64,000 nucleotides of DNA from Rhodanobacter lindaniclasticus (GCF_004799035.1 NZ_MWIO01000032.1:55939-119938); one strand, 5' to 3'. Positions 41,128 through 50,582 are shown, counted from the first letter of the stretch. Program-made: numbers and translations. Notes: generated by a model from the letters alone, not told the origin.

Positions 41128-42921
41128 ATGGAATTGATCCGCAACTTCTCCATCATTGCCCACATCGATCACGGCAAGTCCACGCTGGCCGACCGCATCA
41201 TCCAGATCTGCGGCGGTCTGGCTGACCGCGAGATGGAAGCCCAGGTGCTGGACAACAATCCGATCGAGCGCGAGCGCGGCATCACCATCAAGGCACAGTC
41301 GGTGTCGCTGCCGTACACCGCGCGCGACGGCAAGACCTACCAGCTCAACTTCATCGACACGCCAGGCCACGTGGATTTCTCCTACGAGGTGAGCCGCTCG
41401 CTGGCTGCGTGCGAAGGCGCGTTGCTGGTAGTAGACGCGGCGCAGGGCGTGGAAGCCCAGTCCGTGGCCAACTGCTACACCGCGGTCGAGATGGGCCTGG
41501 AAGTGGTGCCGGTACTCAACAAGATCGACCTGCCTACCGCCGACGTCGAGAAGGTGAAAGGCGAGATCGAGGCGGTGATCGGCATCGATGCCACCGACGC
41601 GGTGGCGATCAGCGCCAAGACCGGACTCAACGTGGTCGAGGTGCTGGAAGCCATCGTGGCGCGCATCCCGCCGCCCAGGCCACGCGACACCGACCGCCTG
41701 CAGGCGCTGATCATCGACTCGTGGTTCGACAACTACCTGGGCGTGATCTCGCTGGTGCGCGTCATGCAGGGCGAGATCAAGCCCGGCGACAAGTTGCTGG
41801 TGATGTCGACCGGGCGTAGCCACGAGGTCGACGACGTTGGCGTCTTCACGCCCAAGCGCAAGAAGCTGGACAAGCTCTCCGCCGGTGAAGTGGGCTGGAT
41901 CAACGCCTCGATCAAGGACGTGCACGGCGCGCCGGTGGGCGACACGCTGACCCACGCGGGCAAGCCGGCCGCGGCGCCGCTGCCCGGCTTCCAGACCATG
42001 CAGCCGCGCGTGTTCGCCGGCCTGTTCCCGGTGTCGTCGGACGACTTTCCGGCGATGCGCGAGGCGCTGGACAAGCTGCGCCTCAATGATGCCGCGCTGT
42101 TCTTCGAGCCGGAATCCTCCGAGGCGATGGGCTTCGGCTTCCGCTGCGGCTTCCTCGGCATGCTGCACATGGAAATCGTGCAGGAGCGGCTGGAGCGCGA
42201 ATACGACCTGAACCTGATCACCACCGCGCCCACGGTGGTCTACGAGGTGCTGCTCAGCGACGGTTCCATCCTGCAACTGGACAACCCGGCCAAGCTGCCG
42301 ACCAACTCCAGCCTGATCCAGGAAATCCGCGAGCCGATCATCGTGGCCAACATCCTCACCCCGCCGGACTACATCGGCAGCGTGATCAAGCTGTGCGAGG
42401 AGAAGCGCGGCGTGCAGCGCTCGATCCAGTACCTGGCCACCCAGGTGCAGATCAGCTACGAGATGCCGCTGGCCGAGGTGGTGATGGATTTCTTCGACCG
42501 GCTGAAGTCCGTTTCGCGCGGCTACGCCTCGATGGATTACCACTTCGACCGCTTCGAGGCCGGCCCGTTCGTGCGCACCGACGTGCTGATCAACGGCGAG
42601 CGCGTCGACGCGCTGAGCCTGATCGTGCATCGCAGCCATGCCGACCGCCGCGGTCGCGAACTGGTCGAGCGCATGAAGGACCTGATCCCGCGCCAGCAGT
42701 TCGACGTGGCCATCCAGGCCGCGATTGGCGCGCAGATCATCGCCCGCTCGACGGTGAAGGCGCTGCGCAAGAATGTGCTGGCCAAGTGTTACGGTGGCGA
42801 CGTCAGCCGCAAGAAGAAGCTGCTGGAGAAACAGAAGGAAGGCAAGAAGCGCATGAAGCAGGTCGGGCGGGTCGAGATCCCCCAGGAAGCCTTCCTCGCC
42901 GTGTTGAAAGTGGACAAATAG
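41128..42921 (+). CDS. lepA: Elongation factor 4 (LepA)
   Basis: A ribosome-dependent translational GTPase implicated in initiation, back-translocation and ribosome biogenesis. The 597-residue product has G1 [10 protein letters not shown]3 DTPGHVDF, G4 NKIDLPTA, domains II, III and V of EF-G type, and the LepA-specific C-terminal domain rich in Lys ([15 protein letters not shown]). ATG 41128 gives the standard start [12 protein letters not shown]. It precedes lepB as in nearly all proteobacteria. Confidence 0.98.
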   Translation: MELIRNFSIIAHIDHGKSTLADRIIQICGGLADREMEAQVLDNNPIERERGITIKAQSVSLPYTARDGKTYQLNFIDTPGHVDFSYEVSRSLAACEGALLVVDAAQGVEAQSVANCYTAVEMGLEVVPVLNKIDLPTADVEKVKGEIEAVIGIDATDAVAISAKTGLNVVEVLEAIVARIPPPRPRDTDRLQALIIDSWFDNYLGVISLVRVMQGEIKPGDKLLVMSTGRSHEVDDVGVFTPKRKKLDKLSAGEVGWINASIKDVHGAPVGDTLTHAGKPAAAPLPGFQTMQPRVFAGLFPVSSDDFPAMREALDKLRLNDAALFFEPESSEAMGFGFRCGFLGMLHMEIVQERLEREYDLNLITTAPTVVYEVLLSDGSILQLDNPAKLPTNSSLIQEIREPIIVANILTPPDYIGSVIKLCEEKRGVQRSIQYLATQVQISYEMPLAEVVMDFFDRLKSVSRGYASMDYHFDRFEAGPFVRTDVLINGERVDALSLIVHRSHADRRGRELVERMKDLIPRQQFDVAIQAAIGAQIIARSTVKALRKNVLAKCYGGDVSRKKKLLEKQKEGKKRMKQVGRVEIPQEAFLAVLKVDK

Positions 42922-42939
42922 CCGGGGTGGGGCATTGGG

Positions 42940-43011
42940 GATTCGGGATACGGAGCAACGGCGCGCCTGCCGTCCGGATCACGGATCCCGAATCCCGAAT
43001 CCCGAATCCCG
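42940..43011. repeat. Short tandem repeat CCCGAAT with an inverted copy, lepA-lepB gap
   Basis: CCCGAAT occurs three times in tandem plus a partial CCCG at 42987-43011, and its inverse ATTCGGG occurs at 42941-42947. The repeat lies just upstream of the lepB ribosome binding site AAGGAG (43013-43018). Similar simple repeats sit beside recO and hpt. Confidence 0.8.
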
Positions 43012-43023
43012 TAAGGAGCTCCC

Positions 43024-43914
43024 ATGGAATTTGATTTTGCCGCGATCCTGCTTGGCCTCACCGTGCTGTTCGGCGTGGTGTGGGGGCTGGATCGTCTGTT
43101 CCTGTACAAGAAGCGCAAGGCGCGGCTGGACGCGGCCGGCGAGGAGTACCGCGACCCGATGCCGGTGGACTGGGCGCGCTCGTTGTTCCCGGTGGTGCTG
43201 GTGGTGCTGCTGCTGCGCTCGTTCGTGGCCGAGCCGTTCCGCATCCCGTCCGGTTCGATGATGCCGACGCTGGACGTGGGCGATTTCATCCTGGTCAACA
43301 AGTTCGCCTACGGCCTGCGCCTGCCGGCGTTCAACAACAAGATCCTCGATCTGGGCGAACCGCAGCGCGGCGACGTGGTGGTGTTCCGCTGGCCCGGGTT
43401 CACCTGCCATCGCGACGACGGCACGGTGGTGCACGGCGGCAATGCGGACTGCAGCGTGCCGGTGCCGAACCAGAACTGGATCAAGCGCGTGATCGGCCTG
43501 CCGGGCGACACCATCCAGGTCCGCGACAGCGAGATCGTGATCAACGGCAAGCCGGTGCCGGCCGAGAAGATCGGTCCGTTCACCGGCAACCACGCCCGCC
43601 CGGCGGACGAGGAACTGCTCGCCTACGGCGCCACCATCTGGAAGGAGCACCTGGGCAAGGTGACCCATCTGATCGCGCGCATGCCCGACCGCATGCCCAC
43701 GCCGCCAGTGCCCAACGCGAACATGCCCGCGGTGGTGCCCGACAACTGCTACCTGGTGATGGGCGACGACCGCGAGAACAGCGAGGACAGCCGCTGGTGG
43801 GGCTGCATGCCGGAGCAGAACCTGGCCGGCAAGGCGTTCCTGATCTGGATGAGCTGGAAAGGCTGGGGCACCGGCGGCGTGGATTTCTCGCGCATCGGCA
43901 CGGTCATCCACTGA
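43024..43914 (+). CDS. lepB: Signal peptidase I
   Basis: Cleaves Sec and Tat signal peptides at the outer face of the inner membrane. The 296-residue product has two N-terminal membrane helices (about residues 5-25 and 52-66), the nucleophile Ser78 in RIPSGSMMPT, the general-base Lys in WIKRVIGLPGDT (about residue 155) and box E GDDRENSEDSR. The start ATG 43024 follows AAGGAG at 43013-43018. The gene pairs with lepA as usual. Confidence 0.97.
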   Translation: MEFDFAAILLGLTVLFGVVWGLDRLFLYKKRKARLDAAGEEYRDPMPVDWARSLFPVVLVVLLLRSFVAEPFRIPSGSMMPTLDVGDFILVNKFAYGLRLPAFNNKILDLGEPQRGDVVVFRWPGFTCHRDDGTVVHGGNADCSVPVPNQNWIKRVIGLPGDTIQVRDSEIVINGKPVPAEKIGPFTGNHARPADEELLAYGATIWKEHLGKVTHLIARMPDRMPTPPVPNANMPAVVPDNCYLVMGDDRENSEDSRWWGCMPEQNLAGKAFLIWMSWKGWGTGGVDFSRIGTVIH

Positions 43915-44085
43915 GCGCCATGTCTGGTGGCCAAAACGTGACGCGGTCGCGTGCGGCCGCTCCCGCCTGTGACCAACTAGTGCGAGAATCCGCAGGCATG
44001 AGCGGCGTGCCGGTTTCCGGTCGCGCTGCGCTGGCTGGCTTGTCATCCACAGATCGACCGCCCACGGCGGCATAGCGAGGGGACT

Positions 44086-44469
44086 ATGAAATCGAAACAG
44101 TCGGGCATCACCCTGATCGGCTTCCTGCTCATCATCGTGGTGGTGGGTTTCTTCGCCTACATGGCAATGAAGTTGCTGCCGTCGTACTCCGAGTACATGG
44201 GTGTGACCAAGGCGATGAACCAGATCGCCACCGAGGGCACCAACGGCAAGTCGCTGGACGAGATCCGCCGCAACCTGATGTTCAAGCTCGGCTTCCAGTA
44301 TGTCGATGACTCCACCATCAAGCCGTCCAACATCACCATCAAGCGCGACGCCGGCGGCGCCAGCCAGCTGCAGGTGGTCTACGACAAGCAGATCCCGTTC
44401 ATGTACAACATCGACTTCCTGCTGCACTTCAGCAAGAGCGTGCAGTTGCAGGGCAATGTCGGCCAGTAA
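44086..44469 (+). CDS. DUF4845 family small membrane protein
   Basis: A 127-residue protein with a prepilin-like N terminus: short basic leader KSKQSGITLIGFL then one hydrophobic helix (about residues 8-27) and a periplasmic domain of about 100 residues. DUF4845 proteins occur specifically between lepB and rnc in many gamma- and betaproteobacteria; function is unknown. Whether the leader is cleaved by a prepilin peptidase is open: G-I-T-L-I-G resembles, but does not match, the GFTLIE motif. The rnc start is 3 bp after its stop. Confidence 0.85.
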   Translation: MKSKQSGITLIGFLLIIVVVGFFAYMAMKLLPSYSEYMGVTKAMNQIATEGTNGKSLDEIRRNLMFKLGFQYVDDSTIKPSNITIKRDAGGASQLQVVYDKQIPFMYNIDFLLHFSKSVQLQGNVGQ

Positions 44470-44472
44470 GCC

Positions 44473-45132
44473 TTGAAATTCCCTCATCGTTTTCGCGATC
44501 CGGCCTGGGCACAGCTGGCGCTGACCCACCGCAGCGCCGGCAAACCGAACAACGAGCGGCTGGAATTTCTCGGTGATGCGTTGCTGGGCGCAATCATCGC
44601 CGAACTGCTTTACGAGGTGCATCCCAAGGCCAGTGAAGGCGAGCTGTCGCGGCTGCGCGCGCAACTGGTCAACGGCAACGCGCTGGCTGTGGTGGCGCGC
44701 GAGCTGGAGCTGGGCGACGAGCTGAAGCTCGGCCCCGGCGAACTGAAGAGCGGCGGCTTCCGTCGCGATTCGATCCTCGCCGACGCGTTCGAGGCACTGG
44801 TGGCGGCGGTGTACGAGGATGCCGGTTTCGACCCCTGCCGCAGCCTCGTGCGGGACCTGTTCGGCGAGCGTGTCGCCGCGCTGCGGCGCTCGTCCAAGGA
44901 CGCCAAGACCCGGTTGCAGGAACACCTGCAGTCCGGCGGCTGGCCGTTGCCGCAGTACGAACTGGTCGCCAGCCACGGCGAGGACCACGCCAAGACCTTC
45001 GACGTGACCTGCCGCATCACCGAACCGGTCGAGCTGGTGGCGGAAGCCACCGCCGGCAGCCGCCGCGCCGCCGAGCAGGACGCCGCCGAGACCGTGCTCG
45101 GCCAGTTGCTGGAACTGGCGCGCGAATCCTGA
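44473..45132 (+). CDS. rnc: Ribonuclease III
   Basis: Processes rRNA precursors and other double-stranded RNA. The 219-residue product has the RNase III signature NERLEFLGDALL (about residues 26-37), the second acidic pair in DAFEALVAAVYEDAG, and a C-terminal double-stranded RNA-binding domain (DAKTRLQEHLQ to RRAAEQDAAETVL). The start is TTG 44473: no ATG precedes the conserved region, and the codon lies 3 bp after the DUF4845 stop, with no strong ribosome binding site, which suggests coupled translation. Confidence 0.96.
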   Translation: MKFPHRFRDPAWAQLALTHRSAGKPNNERLEFLGDALLGAIIAELLYEVHPKASEGELSRLRAQLVNGNALAVVARELELGDELKLGPGELKSGGFRRDSILADAFEALVAAVYEDAGFDPCRSLVRDLFGERVAALRRSSKDAKTRLQEHLQSGGWPLPQYELVASHGEDHAKTFDVTCRITEPVELVAEATAGSRRAAEQDAAETVLGQLLELARES

Positions 45133-45213
45133 GCCGGCGCTGCGTCGCCGGTTCACCGTCCGCGCGCCTTCCACGCACTACACTTGCCCTCCGACTTGCC
45201 GAACCCCGCCCCC

Positions 45214-46146
45214 ATGAACGACCCCCTCGATTTTGCCGATGGCAGCCTGCCGCATGAGGACTTCCGCTGCGGCACGGTGGCGCTGGCCGGCCGCCCGAAC
45301 GTGGGCAAGTCCACCTTGCTCAATGCGCTGATCGGTTTTCGCCTTTCCATCATCAGCCCGCGCCCGCAGACCACGCGCCATCGCATTCTGGGCATCCATA
45401 CCAGCGATGCCGGTCAGATCCTGTATGTCGACACGCCGGGCCTGCACCGCGGCGCCAAGCGCGCGATGAACCGCAGCCTCAATCGTGCCGCCCGCTCGGC
45501 GATCAGCGACGTGGACCTGGTGGTGCAGGTGATCGAAGCAGGGCGCTTCACCGACGAGGACGAGGCGCTGTACACCGCCCTGGTCGAGCAGTCGGCTCCG
45601 CGGCTGCTGGTGATCAACAAGGTCGACCTGAACAAGGACAAGACCGTGATGCTGCCGTTCGTCGCCGAGCTGACGCAGCACCATCATTACGATGAGATCC
45701 ACTACGTCAGTGCGCTGAAGGGGCAGGGCCTGCAGGCGCTGGAGCAGGCCATCATCAAGCGCCTGCCGGTACGCGCGCCGCTCTACGGTGACGACGAGGT
45801 CACCGACCGCAGCGAACGCTTCCTGGCCGCCGAGATGGTGCGCGAACAGCTGATGCTGCGGCTGGACCAGGAGCTGCCGTACGCCACCACGGTGGAGATC
45901 GAGCAGTTCGAGGATCGCCCGGACGGTGTCGCCGAGGTCCACGCGGTGATCTGGGTCGAGCGCGCCGGCCAGAAAGCCATCGTGATCGGCCAGGGTGGCG
46001 CCCAGCTCAAGGCCATCGGCTCCGCCGCCCGTCGCCACATGGAGCGCATGTTCGAGCGCAAGGTGTTCCTGCGCCTGTGGGTCAAGGTGCGCGAAGGCTG
46101 GGCCGACGACGAGAACATGCTGAAGAAGTTCGGCTATACCGACTAG
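45214..46146 (+). CDS. era: GTPase Era
   Basis: Essential GTPase for 16S rRNA maturation and 30S assembly. The 310-residue product has G1 GRPNVGKST, G2 region SPRPQTTRH, G3 DTPGLH, G4 NKVDLNKD and a C-terminal KH domain (GQKAIVIGQGGAQLKAIG). ATG 45214 begins NDPLDFADG; a TTG 10 codons earlier is less likely. Order rnc-era-recO is conserved in proteobacteria. Confidence 0.97.
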   Translation: MNDPLDFADGSLPHEDFRCGTVALAGRPNVGKSTLLNALIGFRLSIISPRPQTTRHRILGIHTSDAGQILYVDTPGLHRGAKRAMNRSLNRAARSAISDVDLVVQVIEAGRFTDEDEALYTALVEQSAPRLLVINKVDLNKDKTVMLPFVAELTQHHHYDEIHYVSALKGQGLQALEQAIIKRLPVRAPLYGDDEVTDRSERFLAAEMVREQLMLRLDQELPYATTVEIEQFEDRPDGVAEVHAVIWVERAGQKAIVIGQGGAQLKAIGSAARRHMERMFERKVFLRLWVKVREGWADDENMLKKFGYTD

Positions 46147-46233
46147 AGCGAGGAGCGAGAAACGAGGAGTGAGAAGTGAGAGGGATGGCAGCTGCCGCTC
46201 GCTTTCCGCCTTCTCCCACTCCTGATTTCCCCC
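46147..46233. repeat. Imperfect GAG-rich short repeats, era-recO gap
   Basis: The first half of this gap (about 46147-46185) is made of degenerate GAGNGAGAA-type units on the plus strand. It resembles the simple repeats at 42940 and 54096 but with another unit. No gene or promoter is evident. Confidence 0.6.
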
Positions 46234-46968
46234 ATGCGCATCGACCAGCAACCTGCCTACGTCCTGCACGCGCGACCGTATCGCGAGACGTCCCTGCTGC
46301 TGGAGTGCCTGACCCGCGAGCATGGGCGGCTGGGCGTGGTGGCGCGGGGCGTGCGCGGGGAACGCGCGCGGTTGCGGCGCGCCCAGCTCGAACCGTTCCA
46401 GCCGCTGGCGCTGGGCCTGTTGCTGCGTGGCGAAATGGCCACGCTCACCGCCGTCGAAACGGTGGGCGCGCCGCAGCGGCTGGAAGGTGATGCAGCCCTG
46501 GCCGGCCTGTATCTCAACGAACTGGTGGTGCGCCTGACCGGGCGGCAGGATCCGCTGGGCACGCTGTTCGATGCCTATGCCACGGCGCTGGCCCGGCTGG
46601 CCACGGGCGGGTCGATCAGTTGGAGCCTGCGCCGCTTCGAACGCGACCTGCTGCAGGCCACCGGGTATGGCCTGCAGTTGCTGCACGAAGCCGACACCGG
46701 CGAGGCGGTCGAAGCGGACGCCTGGTACCGCTACGGGGCCGAGGAGGGCGCGCGGCGTTGTGGCGCCGACACGGCCCGCGCCCTGCGTGGTGACGATCTG
46801 CTGGCGCTGGCACACGACCGCATGCCCGACGCGCGCGGGCTCAAGGCACTGCGCGACCTGATGCGCGAAGTCATCCGCTTCCACCTGGGCGGCGGCGAGT
46901 TGCGCGCGTGGCGGGTGCTGTCGATGGCGGGATCGCGGCGCGCGGGACCGCATACGCCGTCGGCGTGA
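46234..46968 (+). CDS. recO: DNA repair protein RecO
   Basis: RecO loads RecA on SSB-coated DNA with RecR in gap repair. The 244-residue product has the N-terminal OB-fold (PAYVLHARPYRETSLLLECLT, HGRLGVVARGVRG) and the helical RecO C domain with LNELVVRLTGRQDP and RRFERDLLQATGYGL; the zinc-finger cysteines found in some RecO proteins are absent. ATG 46234 is the family start. In relatives pdxJ usually follows recO; here a convergent response-regulator gene is found instead, with only 6 bp between the stops. Confidence 0.95.
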   Translation: MRIDQQPAYVLHARPYRETSLLLECLTREHGRLGVVARGVRGERARLRRAQLEPFQPLALGLLLRGEMATLTAVETVGAPQRLEGDAALAGLYLNELVVRLTGRQDPLGTLFDAYATALARLATGGSISWSLRRFERDLLQATGYGLQLLHEADTGEAVEADAWYRYGAEEGARRCGADTARALRGDDLLALAHDRMPDARGLKALRDLMREVIRFHLGGGELRAWRVLSMAGSRRAGPHTPSA

Positions 46969-46974
46969 GCCGCG

Positions 46975-47730
46975 TCAGCCGTCCAGCGCCTGCAGCGTCG
47001 CACGCAACACGGCGTTGAAGCTCGCCAGCGCGGCGGGGGCGGGGCCCCGGGGCGAGAGTTGCTGTTGCAGTTGCATGGTCTGTTCGGCCAGGGCCGTGGC
47101 GCCGCAGAATCCGCACGAGGAGCGCAGCCGGTGCAGCCGCTCGGCGAACGCGACCGGATCGCCACGGAGTTGCTCCAGCTCGTGCTGCAACAGCGCGAGC
47201 TCCTCGCGCAGCAGCAGGCGCAGTGCGCGCATCGTGGTGGCATCGCCGCTGCTGGACAGCGCCGCGCCGTCATCCAGGACGGACGCCGACGGTTCGACCT
47301 GGACCAGCGCCAGCACATGGCGCAGATCGGTCAGCGTGCAGGGCTTGAGCAGGATGTCGCTGAAGCCCGCCGCCAGCAGGTCGCCGCGGTCGCTCGCGGC
47401 CAGCTCCGCGCTGGTCGCCACCGCCATGCTGTGCGCGGAGGCGGCATCGCCTTCGCCGCGCAACTGCTCCAGGACGTGCAGGGCGCCGCCGCCGGGCATG
47501 CGGCAATCGAGCAGCAACAGGTCGAACTTCCCGCCGCGGGCACGCTCCAGGGCATCCTCGCCGGAGCTCGCGGTCTCCACCGTGGCGCCCAGCGAGCGCA
47601 GCCCGTCGCCGAGGAAGCGGCAACTGCCGGGGTCGTCATCGGCGACCAGAACGTGAGGGCGGGGTGCCTGGCGGAGGGACGAACTGCAAGATTCCTGGCG
47701 CTCGCTCAAGACGAAATCCTTGTCGTTCAT
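46975..47730 (-). CDS. Receiver-domain plus Hpt-like phosphotransfer protein
   Basis: A 251-residue two-component hybrid. The N-terminal receiver has the acidic pocket VADDDPG (about residues 30-35), phospho-acceptor Asp in LLLLDCRMPG (about 75), and Lys in LLKPCTLTD (about 128). The C-terminal 100 residues are an Hpt-like four-helix domain with HRLRSSCGFCGA, which fits the HxLKGxSxxxGA pattern and supplies a phosphorylatable His. There is no output domain, so it may shuttle phosphate. ATG 47730 has no ribosome binding site; TTG 47709, preceded by AAGGA, is a credible alternative. Confidence 0.8.
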   Translation of the reverse strand: MNDKDFVLSERQESCSSSLRQAPRPHVLVADDDPGSCRFLGDGLRSLGATVETASSGEDALERARGGKFDLLLLDCRMPGGGALHVLEQLRGEGDAASAHSMAVATSAELAASDRGDLLAAGFSDILLKPCTLTDLRHVLALVQVEPSASVLDDGAALSSSGDATTMRALRLLLREELALLQHELEQLRGDPVAFAERLHRLRSSCGFCGATALAEQTMQLQQQLSPRGPAPAALASFNAVLRATLQALDG

Positions 47731-47754
47731 CTGGATTTGGCAGAATGGCCCGAG

Positions 47755-49788
47755 ATGCGCCCGACTTCAAGCCACCTATCGAGCCGCTTCGCGCTGTGTT
47801 GCGGCCTCCTGCTGGGTCTGTTCTGGCTCGCGCCGGCACGGGCCGACGTGCTGCTGTCGGCCAGGTCGATCAGCTTGCCGGGACTGCAACTGCAGGCGGT
47901 GACGCTGCGCCTGGGCGAGGATGGCGTCGGTGCGCTCACCGTGTCGCTGCATGCGGACAAGGCCGATCTGCCAGCCATGGGCTGGCGGCGCCTGCCGCTG
48001 GATCTTGCCGGCAGCCTGCGTCGCAACGAGCGCCTGGGCTGGGTGCTGGACGGCAACCTCAAGCTGGCCCGCGCGCCCGGCGGTGCGCTCGCCGATGCGC
48101 AGGTGCAGGTGCAGGTGAGCCCGGCTGCCAACACCTTGCAGATCGACGTGCTGCAAGGCCAGGCCACGCTCAGCGGCGCCTTGCCGCTGGACCAGCCCAC
48201 GCATGCGCAGATCCGCGTGACAAACCTGCCGGCAGGCTGGCTGCAAGGCCTGCTCGGCACGGTCTGGTCCGGCCGCACCACCGCCGGCCGGCTGGATGCC
48301 GAGCTGGCACTGGACCTGCGTGACCCGGGCCTGCGCTCCTCCGGCCAGTTCAATCTGCGCGAGGTGGGTTTCGACACGCCCAGCGGCACGCTGGCCGGGC
48401 AGGGCGTCAGCGGCAATGGCCGCTTCAGCCTCGACTCGGGCGATGGCCCGACACAGATCGACCTCGATGCCGGCCTGCGCGGTGGCGAGCTGCTGCTGGG
48501 CCCGTTCTACGCCAGGCTGCCCGACCATTCCGTGCAATTGAGCCTGCATGCCAATGCCGCGAACGGTGCGGTCGAGCTGAGCCGCCTGCGCTTCGCCGAT
48601 GCCGATGCATTGCAGCTCTCCGGTGCGCTGGCGTTCGATGCCAAAGGCGCGCCCAAGGCCCTGCGGCTGGACCGCCTGCACGCCAGCTTCCCCGCGGCGT
48701 ACGAACGTTACGGACGCTCCTGGCTCGACACGATGGGCCTGCAGGACCTCACCGTGGCCGGCGACATCGACGCCAGCCTCGACTGGCGCGAGGATTCCCT
48801 GCGCAGCTTCGCGTTCAAGACCGACGGCTTCGACGTGACCGACGCCGCCGGACGCCTGGCGATCGACGGCCTGCACGGCGCGCTGGACTGGTCGGCCAAG
48901 GGTGATCGGCCCGCCACCACGCTGGGCTGGCGCAGCCTGGGCTTCTACCGCATCGAGAACGGCGCGGCCCGGTCCAGTTGGCGCAGCCACGACGGCATGC
49001 TGAGCCTGCAGCAGCCGCTGGCGATGCCGGTGCTGGGCGGCCAGCTGCAGATCGGCCAGTTCGACTGGTCGCCCGCCGCGGCTGCCGGCCAGCGGCTGGC
49101 GACCTCGCTGGTGCTGACCGGCGTGGACATGAAGGCATTCAGCCAGGCGATGGGCTGGCCCGCGTTCCCCGGCACGCTGGCCGGCGCGGTGCCCTCGCTG
49201 CGCTGGGTGGACGACCGGCTGGAACTCGCCGGCGGGCTCAGCGCCCACGTGTTCGACGGCTTCGTCGACATCACCCGGCTGTCCTTGCAGCAACCGTTCG
49301 GGACCAGTCCGGTGCTCAGCGCCGACATCGACCTGAAACAGCTCGATCTCGGCGCGATCACCAGCGTGTTCGATTTCGGCAGCATCACCGGGCGGCTGGA
49401 CGGCAGCATCCAGGGCCTGCGCCTGGTCGACTGGAGCCCGGTGGCGTTCAAGGCCAGCCTGCTGGCCGGCAGCGGTGGACGGATCAGCCAGCGCGCGGTG
49501 AACAACCTCACCTCGGTCGGCGGCGGCGGCATCGCCGCGGGCCTGCAGGGCGCGATGCTCAAACTGTTCAAGACGTTCGGCTACCAGCGCATCGGCCTCA
49601 ATTGCACCTTGCAGGGCACCGTGTGCAAGATGAGCGGGCTGGAGCCGACCGACGGTGGCTACACTATCGTCGACGGCAGCGGCCTGCCACTGCTGCATGT
49701 GATCGGCCACCAGACCGAGGTCGACTGGCCCACCCTGGTCAAGCGCCTGCAGGACGCCGTCAGCGGCAGCGGACCCGAGATTCACTAA
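47755..49788 (+). CDS. YdbH-like (AsmA-like) intermembrane transport protein
   Basis: A 677-residue exported protein with a signal peptide or anchor (GLLLGLFWLAPARA, about residues 15-30) and a long beta-rich body of repeating amphipathic strands. It resembles the YdbH family of AsmA-like bridge proteins, thought to carry phospholipids between inner and outer membranes. The ending LKLFKTFGYQRIGLNCTLQGTVCKMSGLEP region, marked by its two Cys residues, is typical. Start ATG 47755 is only 24 bp from the divergent receiver gene. It is followed after 29 bp by a DUF1318 lipoprotein, as ydbH-ynbE-ydbL in E. coli. Confidence 0.8.
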   Translation: MRPTSSHLSSRFALCCGLLLGLFWLAPARADVLLSARSISLPGLQLQAVTLRLGEDGVGALTVSLHADKADLPAMGWRRLPLDLAGSLRRNERLGWVLDGNLKLARAPGGALADAQVQVQVSPAANTLQIDVLQGQATLSGALPLDQPTHAQIRVTNLPAGWLQGLLGTVWSGRTTAGRLDAELALDLRDPGLRSSGQFNLREVGFDTPSGTLAGQGVSGNGRFSLDSGDGPTQIDLDAGLRGGELLLGPFYARLPDHSVQLSLHANAANGAVELSRLRFADADALQLSGALAFDAKGAPKALRLDRLHASFPAAYERYGRSWLDTMGLQDLTVAGDIDASLDWREDSLRSFAFKTDGFDVTDAAGRLAIDGLHGALDWSAKGDRPATTLGWRSLGFYRIENGAARSSWRSHDGMLSLQQPLAMPVLGGQLQIGQFDWSPAAAAGQRLATSLVLTGVDMKAFSQAMGWPAFPGTLAGAVPSLRWVDDRLELAGGLSAHVFDGFVDITRLSLQQPFGTSPVLSADIDLKQLDLGAITSVFDFGSITGRLDGSIQGLRLVDWSPVAFKASLLAGSGGRISQRAVNNLTSVGGGGIAAGLQGAMLKLFKTFGYQRIGLNCTLQGTVCKMSGLEPTDGGYTIVDGSGLPLLHVIGHQTEVDWPTLVKRLQDAVSGSGPEIH

Positions 49789-49817
49789 GTCACCCCTTCA
49801 AGCACCGGAGTCACGTC

Positions 49818-50426
49818 ATGCGCAAGCTCGTCTACGTCATCCTGACCACCATGGCCGTGGCGCTGGTCGGCTGCGTCACGATCAACGTGTACTTCCCCGA
49901 GGCCGCGGCGCAGAAGGCCGCCGACCAGTTCATCGGCAGCGTGCTGGACAAGGCCGGCACTGCCGAAAAGCCGGCCGCAAAAGAGCCGCCGCCGGCGCCG
50001 AAGAGCGATGCCGGGCATCCCTCGGCCATGTTGCTCGACCTGCTGATTCCCGCCGCGCAGGCGGCCGAAACGCCGGACTTCCGCGTCCACACCAGCGCCA
50101 CCGACGCCATCCATGCACGCATGAACCAGCGCATCGGCGGCATCCTCGGCCAGTTGCTGGACAGCGGCGCGGTCGGCTTCACCCACGACGGCATGGTGGC
50201 CATGCGCGACGCGGCGAAGGTGCCGCTGAGCCAGCGCGCCCAGGCCAACGCCGCCGTCGCCGACGAGAACCGCGACCGCGTCGCGCTGTACCGCGAGATC
50301 GCCGTCGCCAACAACCATCCGGAATGGGAGGCGCAGATCCGCGCCGCCTTCGCCAAGACCTGGATCGAGAAGGCGCACGCCGGCTGGTATTACCAGAACG
50401 CCGCCGGCGCCTGGCAGAAGAAGTAG
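49818..50426 (+). CDS. YdbL/DUF1318 family lipoprotein
   Basis: A 202-residue protein with a lipoprotein signal peptide (VALVGC, Cys at residue 19), then the CVTINVYFPEAAAQKAAD segment, a Pro/Lys linker, and the DUF1318 domain (IHARMNQRIGGIL to KTWIEKAHAGWYYQN). In E. coli the lipoprotein YnbE and the soluble periplasmic YdbL are separate genes downstream of ydbH; here the lipid anchor and DUF1318 are on one chain. ATG 49818 follows GGAG at 49806-49809. It probably assists the YdbH-like protein. Confidence 0.82.
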   Translation: MRKLVYVILTTMAVALVGCVTINVYFPEAAAQKAADQFIGSVLDKAGTAEKPAAKEPPPAPKSDAGHPSAMLLDLLIPAAQAAETPDFRVHTSATDAIHARMNQRIGGILGQLLDSGAVGFTHDGMVAMRDAAKVPLSQRAQANAAVADENRDRVALYREIAVANNHPEWEAQIRAAFAKTWIEKAHAGWYYQNAAGAWQKK

Positions 50427-50457
50427 CTTCCGATCCCTCGTCTCGCGGTGATCACCT

Positions 50458-50521
50458 CGTAGGGCGGGCACTGCCCGCCTGCTCTTGCGCGGCGAAAGCG
50501 GCGGGCGGTGCCCGCCCTACG
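50458..50521. repeat. Inverted pair of REP-like elements (BIME-like)
   Basis: The outer arms CGTAGGGCGGGCA (50458-50470) and TGCCCGCCCTACG (50509-50521) are perfect inverse copies. Each half also forms its own 7 bp hairpin (GGCGGGC/GCCCGCC). The unit is the same as the direct pair at 32306-32356. It lies between the DUF1318 gene and rlmD. Confidence 0.85.
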
Positions 50522-50582
50522 GCCAAGGCGTCTGCTGCCCCGATCTGTGATAATCGGCGGCCAGTCCTTCTGTCCGCACCCC

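Noticed and set aside
42987..43011. Possible CRISPR-like array from evenly spaced repeats
   Set aside because: Units are only 7 bp and contiguous, with no spacers and no cas genes in the window.
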